From: Nemertoderma westbladi
Taxonomy: Eukaryota; Xenacoelomorpha; Nemertodermatida; Nemertodermatidae
Assembly (NCBI GenBank): GCA_032718475.1
Contig: JAUCBJ010005183.1
Location: 1-54,876 of the forward strand
Direction: 5' to 3'
DNA: 54,876 bases
Part shown: positions 46,314-54,876 of the stretch, piece by piece
Position numbering within the stretch: the stretch's first letter is position 1
Layout of the letters: every line of letters starts with the position of its first letter
The notes under the pieces: generated by a model
Seen by the model: only the letters and a program-made list of their open reading frames with translations
Databases searched by the model: none
What the model was told of the DNA's origin: nothing
Translations under genes and position numbers: made by a program

Positions 46314-46351
46314 AAAAGGGCATTAATGGTTTGTATGTACATATGTTTTAA
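46314..46351 (+). CDS. CACTA-associated protein, last exon
   Basis: The acceptor TTTTTTTTTATAG ends at 46313 after a ~118-nt intron with a strong pyrimidine tract. The exon completes Glu and reads KGINGLYVHMF then TAA (46349-46351). The total spliced CDS is 1029 nt (342 residues plus stop). Less certain than exon 2 because it is short. Confidence 0.5.
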
Positions 46352-46720
46352 CCCTAACCGTAAACCATATACTTATTTGTTATCATTAGCTTTAACGAAT
46401 GAGTATCAATTATGTCAGTTGTCGTCTTTTTCTAGGATTCCCCATGAACTCAGGTGCCAACGATTTTCTGGAAGTTTTTTTGTAGCCCATAATTTTACAT
46501 TACTTTAATTAAAGGTAAAGCAAGAAATAAGGATTATTCGTCTTTCTCTTAATGTTATATTAGTTCGATCTTTTTACTTTTGTCATTATTTAGTGCTTCG
46601 TTTTAGGGTTAAAAGTTAATTATAAGTGCTAATGATATGATGTTATTGTTATAGTGTTTATAAAATAGTGTTTATAGTGTTTATAAAAGTGTTTAAAGTG
46701 TTTATAAAATAAAACGTTTA

Positions 46721-47181
46721 AAAGAAGTATACCAAATATTTTAAACCAGCCTGTAGTAATTCAAACAACCGTCAGTTTATTTTACAAAAACCGCCAGTAT
46801 TTGTAACATAAACCCCCGGTTCGATTTAAACCAGCCTGTAGTAATTCAAACAACCGTCAGTTTATTTTACAAAAACCGCCAGTATTTGTAACATAAACCT
46901 CCAGTTTGGTTGATGTGTTACTAAACCACCCATGGTTGATTTTGAAGGATGCGACTTTAAAACCGACAGTTTGTTTAAAATTCAAACTGTTGGTTTAATA
47001 AACCACCGGTATTAAAAACCCATGGTATTTTGATGTTGTTGAAACCGCCAGTTATATTGCTCAATTTCTACTGCCGGTTAAGCCAAAAAACCGTTGGTTT
47101 ATTTGTTACAAAAACTACCAGTGGTAGTTTTTCGAACCAGTGGTTTTTTAAAAAAAAAACTACTGGTTACTTTTTTCAGTG
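46721..47181. repeat. Right subterminal repeat region of the CACTA element
   Basis: About 20 scattered motifs related to AACCGCCAGT / AACCACTGGT / AACCAGTAGT. It includes a ~76-bp direct duplication (TTTAAACCAGCCTGTAGTAA at about 46740 and 46826). It ends in TTTTTTCAGTG. Confidence 0.8.
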
Positions 47182-47322
47182 TATAGAGAGACATTATTGG
47201 GATGTGCGGGGTTCGAAAAACCAGAAAATTTGCTTGACATACTTGAATATATTTGTTATATGTATTTTTTACTATATGTAACTTTGAATTTACTGTATTT
47301 ATAATACGTTTTTTTATGTTTA

Positions 47323-47834
47323 TTAACCCTATCCATACCGGGGTACTTTAGACGCTCAAACTACAGTAACAGTAAACTACTACAGTAAACAGTTGGGGAC
47401 GTAAAGTTTGGAAGCATATAACTTTGTGTGGTATGATGATATTACTTTAAAGTAAAAAGTTTTAGATACAAAATTTATTCCTCTTTTCAAATATGCCACA
47501 CACTAATGCTCAAATATAATATTTATATACTATAATTATGTTTAAATTGATTTTAAATTGATATTAAATTGATTGAATTTTAAATTTCCCTCCTACAATA
47601 GTTCAGCAATAATATGACAGTTTCAGAGACAGGTCAGTTTACGAGTCATTTACATGGTCATAAATAATAATATGAAAATTAATTTTTGTTTTAAGATAAA
47701 GAATAATAAATTTTAGGAAAAGTAACGGAATTTCACTTGCAATAAATGTGGTTTGGCTTTGAACCAAGCAATCAAATAAAGTGCGTCTCCAAAAGTCCCC
47801 CCCCCCCCCCCCCCCCCGGTATGGATAGGGTTAA
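47323..47834. mobile_element. 504-bp piggyBac-like MITE with TTAA duplication
   Basis: The element 47327-47830 has 17-bp inverted ends, CCCTATCCATACCGGGG, flanked on both sides by TTAA (47323-47326, 47831-47834). TTAA targeting and CCC-starting TIRs are typical of piggyBac. There is no ORF. A poly-C tract (about 47798-47818) abuts the right TIR. A related left end occurs at 54598. Confidence 0.88.
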
Positions 47835-49787
47835 GCGCTTTGAGATATGTTCAGAAAGATGCTATATAAATTATAAATAAATTATTTATTACTGACTATT
47901 TATAGTGACTATGTGGTATGACTACAAAGTACAAATCAAGCCGTGAAAGCGGACTGTATTGAACAGCCCCCGTAAGCCGAAGTTTGCAAACAACTCCTAA
48001 GTATCAATTTACTCGTGTAAATGCAGCTGAGCCTCCGTGGTGAAGTGGCCAGCAGCACTTCAGAACGGTAATTAGTAAACAAGGGTTCGACCTGCGTCGG
48101 AGGCAATAGCCTAAAAACACACTCCCACCTAATATAATCGTATGTTGTTAAATAACTCTGGAAGCCCTGTGTTATTAATACATTTGATTACAATGCTATC
48201 GCCTTGTTCGTCCATTCAAAAGACGTGTTAATCATAAATCTACTTCAAATTTTGGTGCTATTCACTTGTCTCGTGCCACCAAGGGCTATAATCAGGCTGA
48301 ATAACCTGAAAGGAACATCTTTATGGTAGACGTAAATGTAATTAAGTGTTATAAATTCGCTTTTACGCAATCAATTTAAATGAATTGCTCAGTTATAATA
48401 ATTAAATTACTCTAGGTACGGTACAGTAGAAGTATGCCTTGGTACAGTACCATCACACAAAGTGCATACTTACTGCAGGCGCTCGGAGAACGCCAGTGGA
48501 GCATAACAGCTCGTATCAGCTAAATTCGGGGTTCTTCTGATAGAAGAATGTTTTTGGATAAACAGATTGAAGTGTTTTTAAATAAATCCCAACTGAAGGC
48601 CACAAGGGCTTTCTCACCACTGGGCGACATAGCAAATAATACAAAGCGCGGTGGTCTCCCTTAGATGGTGTAAATTATTGTTTAGATAATAACTCAACAT
48701 AAATGCATTTATTTCTGCGCTTAAAACACCCTAAACTTTACACTACAACATATACGAATTTAGAAATAATTGAAGTTAATTCTTTTACGATTCCGTCACA
48801 AAAAAATATCAATTAAAAAAATATTAGCTGAATGAAATTAAATATTTTAATTAGTACGACGACCGGTTAACTATTAATTAATTAATGATAATAAAAAAAG
48901 TATTCAGGATGGTGAGTGCGGCATAAAAATGAATGGGTTAATTAATTCTAAAATGGATGATTTTCTCGAAATGTATTTTGGCATATTATTTAATAAAGAA
49001 TGATTATTGTAATTTATAACTAGAAAATAATGTTTCCCTAATAGCTAATAAATAAATCTCCTTTCTCCCTTTGCATTTTCTTCCACGACCTCTCCTTCTC
49101 GATTTAGAGATGCTCCCCTTTTATCTTCAACTTCAAAAAATCTCAAAATTCAGCCAGTTTACAAAATATAAACAGTTTTTAACATTTTATTAAAATAACC
49201 ATAACTTGGGCAACGTGTGACAACAATCACAAAAAAGTACCACTCCCATTTAAGCGGCGAATTTAAATAAATATCCTGCTACTTAATTCCTAAAGCGTCG
49301 AAATATTAACACCAACAACAACTACAGGCAATTTTATTATGAAATTGACAATTAATATTTTTTAATTTTCTATTTAAAACGAATGAAAAAAATAAATGGT
49401 ACAAAATCAAGAACAGTACGTTGTATTTTGAAAGTGTTAAATGTATTAAAATAAAGGCAGACTATTTTTAGATTGTATGTCAGCATTGTAAGGGAGTTAA
49501 ATAGCAGCTCCGCAAATTACGGTGATGAATGGCTGATAACACTGACAGAAGATGAACAGCTCAGTTACTACACGGGGAGAATGTACGCCAATTTTAGGAC
49601 AAATGTGATCTATTAATTCCTGAAAGGTCAACTTAAAGCGGTTAGAAAGGCAATCGTGATGAATAAATACAACTTAATGATTATTATTGGTGTAAAATAA
49701 TGAAGATCTAGGATATTGGGTAACAATAACCTAACCCTAAAGTATAATTCCTATGATATTTGTAGCATTTCTGTACGAATAACTTAC
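47835..49787. other. DNAJC3 intron, no protein gene
   Basis: Apart from the tRNA-like element at 48028-48102 this is AT-rich intron sequence with no supported coding region. Confidence 0.55.
48028..48102 (+). tRNA. tRNA-like sequence (pseudo-tRNA or SINE head)
   Basis: The ends GCCTCCG and CGGAGGC form a perfect 7-bp acceptor stem, and an A-box-like GTGGTGAAGTGGCCAGCA and a B-box-like GGGTTCGACCTGCG lie at suitable distances. The T-arm and anticodon arm pair poorly and I cannot assign an anticodon, so it is more likely a tRNA-derived pseudogene than a working tRNA. Confidence 0.45.
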
Positions 49788-49907
49788 TCGTTTGTATTTA
49801 TAAATTCCTGAGCGTCTTTCAATTGTTTAGCCAACTTTTTCACTTTCTTGTAGAAGGTAAAGCATTGTTTGTGATCCGGGTCCAACTTCAAGCACTCGCG
49901 AACCATC
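49788..49907 (-). CDS. DNAJC3: DNAJC3 exon (middle TPR helices)
   Basis: The acceptor TTTCCCTTTGCAG ends at 49908. The first G completes a Met codon. It reads MVRECLKLDPDHKQCF, TFYKKVKKLAKQLKDAQEF, INTN plus GA, then donor CGA|GTAAGT (GT at 49787-49786), a near-consensus site. Vertebrate DNAJC3 has VRECLKLDQDHKRCFAHYKQ at this place. 120 nt, phases match both neighbours. Confidence 0.96.
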
Positions 49908-50437
49908 CTGCAAAGGGAAATTAATAGGAATCACACACAAGGGGATTCCTATATGTTTAATTTTATGTTAAAATATGATTATTTTGAATTTTACCATAAA
50001 AATTGTACCATATAAAATAAAGTAAAAGTAAGATTGTTCGGCGGACGACGACATATTTCCAGTCCGGTCCCCTCAGAACTATACTCCCCAGAGGAAAATC
50101 GCACTCATTTAGCTACCCTTTAAGGATACAAAGCAGAGTTGAGCCCTGGGTGTTCCCTTTAAACGCTTAAAGTATTCATAGCGAAACGAAATCTCCCCTG
50201 GACCCCATACTGGGATCGAATCCACGACCACCGGAGAGATGTGAATTAAAGGCAATGGATTAAACAATGCCAATGTCAAGGTTTTATTATTAGTATTATA
50301 TTTTCATATTTTTATAACTTTTGGGGTTGAGCGCAGTGGCAGCAGATGATGGTATTGACAGATGGGAGGCCATAAGGAGGTAAATTGCGGACATATAAGG
50401 TATCGGGTAGTATTTCCAGGCATACAATAATTTACCT

Positions 50438-50510
50438 GAGCCGCTAGCTGAATGGTTAGAGCGTCAGACTTCCATCCCGGAGGTCACCAGTTCAATCCCA
50501 CCTGGACGTC
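50438..50510 (+). repeat. tRNA-derived element
   Basis: CGCTAGCTGAATGGTTAGAGCG is a good A-box/D-arm and CACCAGTTCAATCCCACC a reasonable B-box/T-arm, with an anticodon-arm-like TCAGACTTCCATCCCGGA between. There is no clean acceptor stem. Probably a SINE head. Confidence 0.6.
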
Positions 50511-52647
50511 ATTGCCGACTTCGCAAAGCTGTGCCCAACAAAAGTTATAATAATGTCAAGGTGGAATATTTATTTAATGTTAGTATATTTTGTAAATAAA
50601 CGAGAATTCGAGCGCCCAACTCGAAGCTAATTCTTAACGACATTCACATGTTTTCATAGGTTATGGCTATGGGGAATCTTTAACACCCATAAAATACCCA
50701 ATCGGAACCAAAAACATACTAAAAGAGACAATTAATTATTTTACAAAATTGACTTTGTTATAGCGAGTAAATAAATATATATAAATGTTGTTTTCGATAA
50801 AATAGGGTTCCGGGTTCTCTTAATTCCACTCCAATGCGAATTAATTCTCACCACTACTGCCACGCTATATATTTCCGAACTACTCATATCGTTTTGTCCA
50901 AAATATTTAATTTTAACACTGTGAGTGGAACAAATTTATAAATACTCTTTTAAAAATAATTTGATATGTGTATTGTATAAATTAATCACCAGCCCGTCAT
51001 GTGACAGTCATACTGTGCTGTGCACCTAACTTGCCTGCCGCAATCCAGGCCCTGAGCCAGACCTGGATATGAACCACACCTAGAAGAGGAACTTAGAGAT
51101 AATGCCGTCACACATTGTGAATTAATCATCTTATCCTAATAGCGATACATAGTACACAACGTCGCAGATATTGGTATGGTGGCTGATCACCACGCTTGCA
51201 TAAACTCATCGCTGACATATTATAGCCAAGCCAGCACATAAATAATAAATATAATTTATGGTGGGCTATGAAAATAGAAGATATTTACACTGTAGAAGGA
51301 GAGCTATTCCCCAAAGGGAAATGTGACTCACGGCTTTCTAGTTGTTAAGGATGAAGCTTACAGCTGCATGTCAACTTGAATAAAACTCAAACTAAATAGG
51401 TAAATTAATCATCATCTATAACCACTCGATAAAAATAAGTGCTGACGGTAAAATACCTCCGGGGCGGCTGCACCAATCCCCCTCACCAAAGGAGAGGATC
51501 ATTAGTAAATCAGAAGGCCCAGGTTAAACATCCTCACAGGGATGTGACAGACAGGGTGCGTTATCTTGTCAATTAGGGGCTTTCAGCCAGGGTACCTATT
51601 ACCATAATAGTAATCCTTCAAGGACAGGGCATTAATCAAACTAAAAACGTATACGGGGTTGGGGTCGAAGATAAACGCAAAGAGATAACAATAAGGGGTT
51701 ACTATGGGGAACCATTCAATAATCGGGAGAAAAAATCATCTTCCATTAAAGAAAATAGAGCTTAAAAACACCGCAAGGAGAATTCAAGTATTTCGGTAAT
51801 TCTATTCAATTTATATACAAAATTAGGGATCCAAATTATTCAATGTCAGTCGGGATCCGGCCAGGAGGTACATTTGATACAGTTAGACTCGAGTAATGGG
51901 AACAACATTGATACTCATAAAGTAGATAAAAATCATATACTGTTCAGGACAGAGTAAATGCGGGATGATCCATTCACTTTACAAACCACAACAAAGAACC
52001 AACATTTTTTCTGCTTGAAAACATCAAATTGAGGTTAAAGTGTCAACTGGTAACAACATACCATACCGTCAGCAGCTAACCGGAAGGTTTCATCTGGCAT
52101 TGGAGCAGGAGTGCATTCTCAAGAGACCCAATCAGGAAATGAGATCCATTAGTCAACTGATTTATATAAAGTGAAGTTAGTGTTGCTGCTACCGGTCTTT
52201 AGTTGCTGCACATGTGCATATTTATTAACTACCTTTGCCGTTTATTTTTATCCATTATTAGTGGTTATTCATTTGTGAAATATCGATTTCGGTTGATAGA
52301 AATTTCAGTAGACTGTAATGACCGAGATGAATTTACAGCCTATTACGTATTCGTATCCACCCAAACTAGGGATGTGAGTTTCCCGGAAACAGGTTTCGTT
52401 AAGAGATTTTACGGAAAAATGTTACGGATTTTACTATTTTATATGTTGCCATAAAGCAACCATGACGAGCCACTAAGGAGGAATTGCTTAATTATTATAT
52501 TATAGACAAGATTGTTTAGATTGTAGAGTTTGAAGATTGTTCAACAACTGTATTTGTGTTATAGAAAATAACAGTAGATTACTCTCAAAAATAAAACCGT
52601 GAACTGTCTTATTGATTTTCGTTTATTGTTTTGGTTAAAATAACGCG

Positions 52648-52745
52648 CCACTGTAACCTGCTACTTTCCCATACTTGATAATTTGACATTGAGGCGAGAT
52701 ATTATTTAGTCGCAGAGATTGGATTTTCGTCAGCTTTCGATGTAT
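52648..52745 (+). repeat. Dispersed ~95-bp repeat, copy 2
   Basis: CACTGTAACCTGCTAC ... TTGAGGCGAGATATTA ... GGATTTTCGTCAG, matching 33028-33125 in order and orientation. Confidence 0.65.
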
Positions 52746-53283
52746 CATTATTTGAAGGGTACATATTACTTAGTTTACATTTTTGACACATCAAATATAT
52801 AACTCAGTAATAAATAGTATAATTGAAAAATATTGAATAATATAATTGAAAAAAACCATGAACATCTCTTAATGAGTACACACACACCTATATACACGTT
52901 GGGGCTCATGGAACCTTTCACTCCAGAGCATGAATAATAATATTGTATAAATTATAAAATAAATAATAAAAAAATAATAAATGTGAGTTAAGAACACCAG
53001 ATTAAAGAATACATTTAACTAGTTAGTTTTCAACTTCACTTCGCTGGACCTAGTATATAGATGCTGCGCTGGTGGTATTATACTAGTTAACGAATTACTC
53101 CACTACTATTGCAGAAAACTGATTTACATTTCAGTAGAAAAATTGGAGACATAATAACGAAAATAACTAAAAGCGAAAGTTTCTGAAAATCTTTCAAGGA
53201 AATTTTCAGGGGAAACTTTCAGTAACACCGTAACACATCATACAGGCAACGATAACACGAATAAACTGAAAGTTTCCACTAAC

Positions 53284-53465
53284 ATAAGTGACTCGTCTTC
53301 GTCCCCCACTTGGTAGTTGAGAGTGGCGAGCTTCATGTAGCCGTTGGTGTTATCGGTACGGAGTTTGGTTGTGGGCCGGAGATCGTGGATGGCCTTGTTG
53401 ACCTCACCAAGCTCCAGGTAGCAGTCGGCTCTCTGTTCCCTCAGTGCGGCATTCCAGGGGCAATT
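53284..53465 (-). CDS. DNAJC3: DNAJC3 exon (TPR region, first exon in the window)
   Basis: The acceptor TTTCTCCCCCAG ends at 53466. It reads NCPWNAALREQRADCYLE, LGEVNKAIHDLRPTTKL, RTDNTNGYMKLATLNYQ and VGDEDESL plus AT, with donor AT|GTTAGT (GT at 53283-53282). Vertebrate DNAJC3 reads WDAELRELRAECFIKEGEPR here. 182 nt, starting in phase 0. Exons encoding roughly the first 185 residues are not in the window. Confidence 0.95.
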
Positions 53466-54597
53466 CTGGGGGAGAAAGGAACAGCGCCCACGTGAAGAAT
53501 AGTTATCTATCAGCTTTCGGTTGAAATTTTATTGAAAGTTATGAAAAATTTGTATTTTGTTAAATTTCTCCTTTTTAATTTTAAGTGCTTTATAGCACTT
53601 ATTTATATCTTATAAACTATAGAGATACAAATTGGTTTATTGTTTTGATTAGATTCAGCACTTCTGCAACATGTGTTTTTAGTGAAAACCTGTTATTATT
53701 CGCATGGCAATATAAAATATAGTTCAGAAGAAAGTCTGGTATACGACATGATGCGACATATTATTATCCTGACAAAATGGGTTTGTATGGGGATTTTATT
53801 CAACAAAAGAAAATGGAAACATCGATAAAGGGAACTCAAATCGAAACTTTCCGATGTTAGGATGAATAATTAATGCTATAGTTATCTTTAATTAAGAGTA
53901 TTTTGAAAATATAATTAAATGAGAAGTTAGATTGGTGTCTAACATACTAAAAATATTAGCAGTCAATTTAATTGCAGCTACATGTTTTTTTATTTTCGTC
54001 AAATACTAGCCAATTTACGTCAATAATAGTACACCATCACCCCGGTCCCAATGAGCTCTGCAGTACCGGTACGGCTATTTATACCAACAACCGGGTAGGT
54101 AGATTATTCCCACGGTTGTTTTTCGGAAATAAATCATTGGAGACTGCTTGAATGGAGATCATTGAGAGCATTCCTGATCACTGTATGTGGCCCGCACACG
54201 TTGACCTTTAAAACAATGTCGTCTTGAGTCCCAAATTCGCGATAAATATATTAATATTAATCAACAAACATGGCATACCGTTGCTACTGCACCGTTTACC
54301 TGTAACGTGTAACATCTATCAGTAGATGTATAAGTTGTGGAAAAAAGGAGAATCTTGATTTGGTGTGGCTTTACCTTTACCAATAAACAGTCCAGTAAAT
54401 AATACGGAATCTATGTTTCTATTAGCTGAGTAATCTTAGTAACCGTTAGCTAGCTGAGTTAACTCACATAAGCATTGATCCTTGATTCACAGATCTCAGC
54501 ACAGTTCAGCCATCACAATAATTAAAATTAATTAATTAGATTATGATGTTATTAATTCGTATTAGATTGTACCTAACAGACAGCAAACGACTGGCCT
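53466..54597. other. DNAJC3 upstream intron, no gene
   Basis: AT-rich. I searched the minus strand for the preceding TPR exon and did not find it. Confidence 0.55.
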
Positions 54598-54876
54598 TTA
54601 ACCCTATTACCACTGGGGGGGGGGGGGGGGGGGGGGGCGAATCGGCCCCTTCCTAGATTTTAATTGCTGTATCTATACAACCACATTATGTACCAGCCCA
54701 ATTTTTTACGAGAATTAGTCAAATGAAATGGCGCATCTTTTGCAAAAAAACGGCGTTACAATTAGATTTCAACTTTTCGAAGTGGGTGACACCTCAAAAT
54801 TTGGTCCCAAGCAGAAATATTTTATAAGGTCATTTGTGAGTTAGTAATTCTTTATTTTGCGGCTTATTTTATTGAC
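54598..54876 (+). mobile_element. Possible piggyBac-like left end, cut by window edge
   Basis: TTAA (54598-54601) followed by CCCTATTACCACTGGGG resembles the TTAA-CCCTATCCATACCGGGG terminus at 47323. A long poly-G tract follows, mirroring the poly-C tract of that element. The other end is outside the window. Confidence 0.45.

Larger units (their letters stand above)
42061..47183 (+). mobile_element. CACTA (EnSpm) transposon, ~5.1 kb, TA target duplication
   Basis: The element runs from CACTGAAAAAA at 42063 to TTTTTTCAGTG ending at 47181, with TA on both sides (42061-42062, 47182-47183). The 11-bp CACTG... inverted ends, a 2-bp duplication and dense subterminal repeats are the CACTA hallmarks. 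Subterminal motifs of the type AACyrcyrGTT (AACTGCCAGTTA, AACCGCCAGT, AACCACTGGTT) fill about 1.1 kb on the left and 0.45 kb on the right. It carries a spliced plus-strand gene (45150-46351) and a nested element (43513-44589). The DDE catalytic core expected of a full CACTA transposase is absent, so it is probably a deletion derivative. Confidence 0.85.
49908..53283. other. DNAJC3 intron; tRNA-like pieces and one dispersed repeat
   Basis: No protein gene is supported. A minus-strand B-box-like GTGGATTCGATCCCAG (about 50208-50226), a plus-strand tRNA-like copy at 50438-50510 and a dispersed repeat copy at 52648-52745 are noted. The rest is AT-rich. Confidence 0.55.
17085..53465 (-). other. DNAJC3: DNAJC3 (p58IPK) gene span, six 3' coding exons
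   Basis: DNAJC3 is an endoplasmic-reticulum-lumen co-chaperone: TPR repeats bind unfolded clients and the C-terminal J domain stimulates BiP. Six minus-strand exons with AG/GT borders and matching phases give 951 coding nt (316 residues plus stop), colinear with the vertebrate protein from about residue 185 to its end. The signal peptide and first TPRs must lie right of the window. Intron sizes here are about 3.4, 8.1, 8.7, 4.4 and 10.9 kb, inflated by transposons and arrays. No stop or frameshift interrupts the joined exons, so the gene looks functional. Its oddity is the last intron, which is almost entirely a 206-copy array of the preceding exon-intron junction. Confidence 0.95.

Noticed and set aside
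52203-52454. 83-codon plus-strand ORF
   Set aside because: No recognisable domain. It lies in a DNAJC3 intron on the opposite strand and has no supporting signals.

Overview
This window is AT-rich animal nuclear DNA. It has spliced genes with GT-AG introns, an animal-type DNAJC3 (p58IPK) gene, degenerate LINEs, CACTA, piggyBac-type and MULE-type DNA transposons, a Crypton-type recombinase relic, tRNA-derived elements and many simple arrays. Gene content and repeat style suggest a non-vertebrate, possibly marine, metazoan. I cannot name the species.

The one clear host gene is DNAJC3 on the minus strand. Six coding exons (53465-53284, 49907-49788, 41706-41480, 32798-32630, 28192-28083, 17227-17085) join in frame at every junction. 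They encode the last 316 residues: the later TPR repeats, the J domain with its HPD motif, and the Gly/Phe-rich tail to the stop. The 5' exons lie beyond the right edge. Its introns hold most of the mobile DNA: a CACTA transposon with a spliced gene and a nested 9-bp-TSD element (42063-47181), a piggyBac-like element (47327-47830), a 5'-truncated LINE with a 13-bp TSD (38310-41177), a 50-bp tandem array (33140-34780), a 294-bp TIR element (30932-31225) and an older LINE copy (28545-29785).

The outstanding observation is at 17416-28128. There the 3' part of the penultimate coding exon of DNAJC3, together with its own 5' splice site, is repeated head to tail about 206 times with a strict 52-bp period. 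Each unit carries 43 nt of exon (the IDIAAAKEVLSDP segment) plus 9 nt of intron (GTAACAATG). Only the first copy, next to the unique part of the exon, gives a correct reading frame when spliced to the last exon. The common sequence variants between units fall at third codon positions and are synonymous. The origin can still be read: the exon and the start of the intron share a short ATG(T)..TATAG microhomology.

Left of the DNAJC3 3' end (1-17000) there is no convincing host gene. That part holds tandem arrays (23 bp and 27 bp), a 490-bp TIR element flanked by 13-bp direct repeats, a 930-bp fold-back element, a frameshifted tyrosine recombinase (5299-6548), a 36-bp perfect hairpin, tRNA-like SINE pieces, a frameshifted FLYWCH-like ORF and a LINE tail fragment. 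The right end (47835-54876) is mostly DNAJC3 intron and upstream intron with tRNA-like fragments and one more piggyBac-like terminus.
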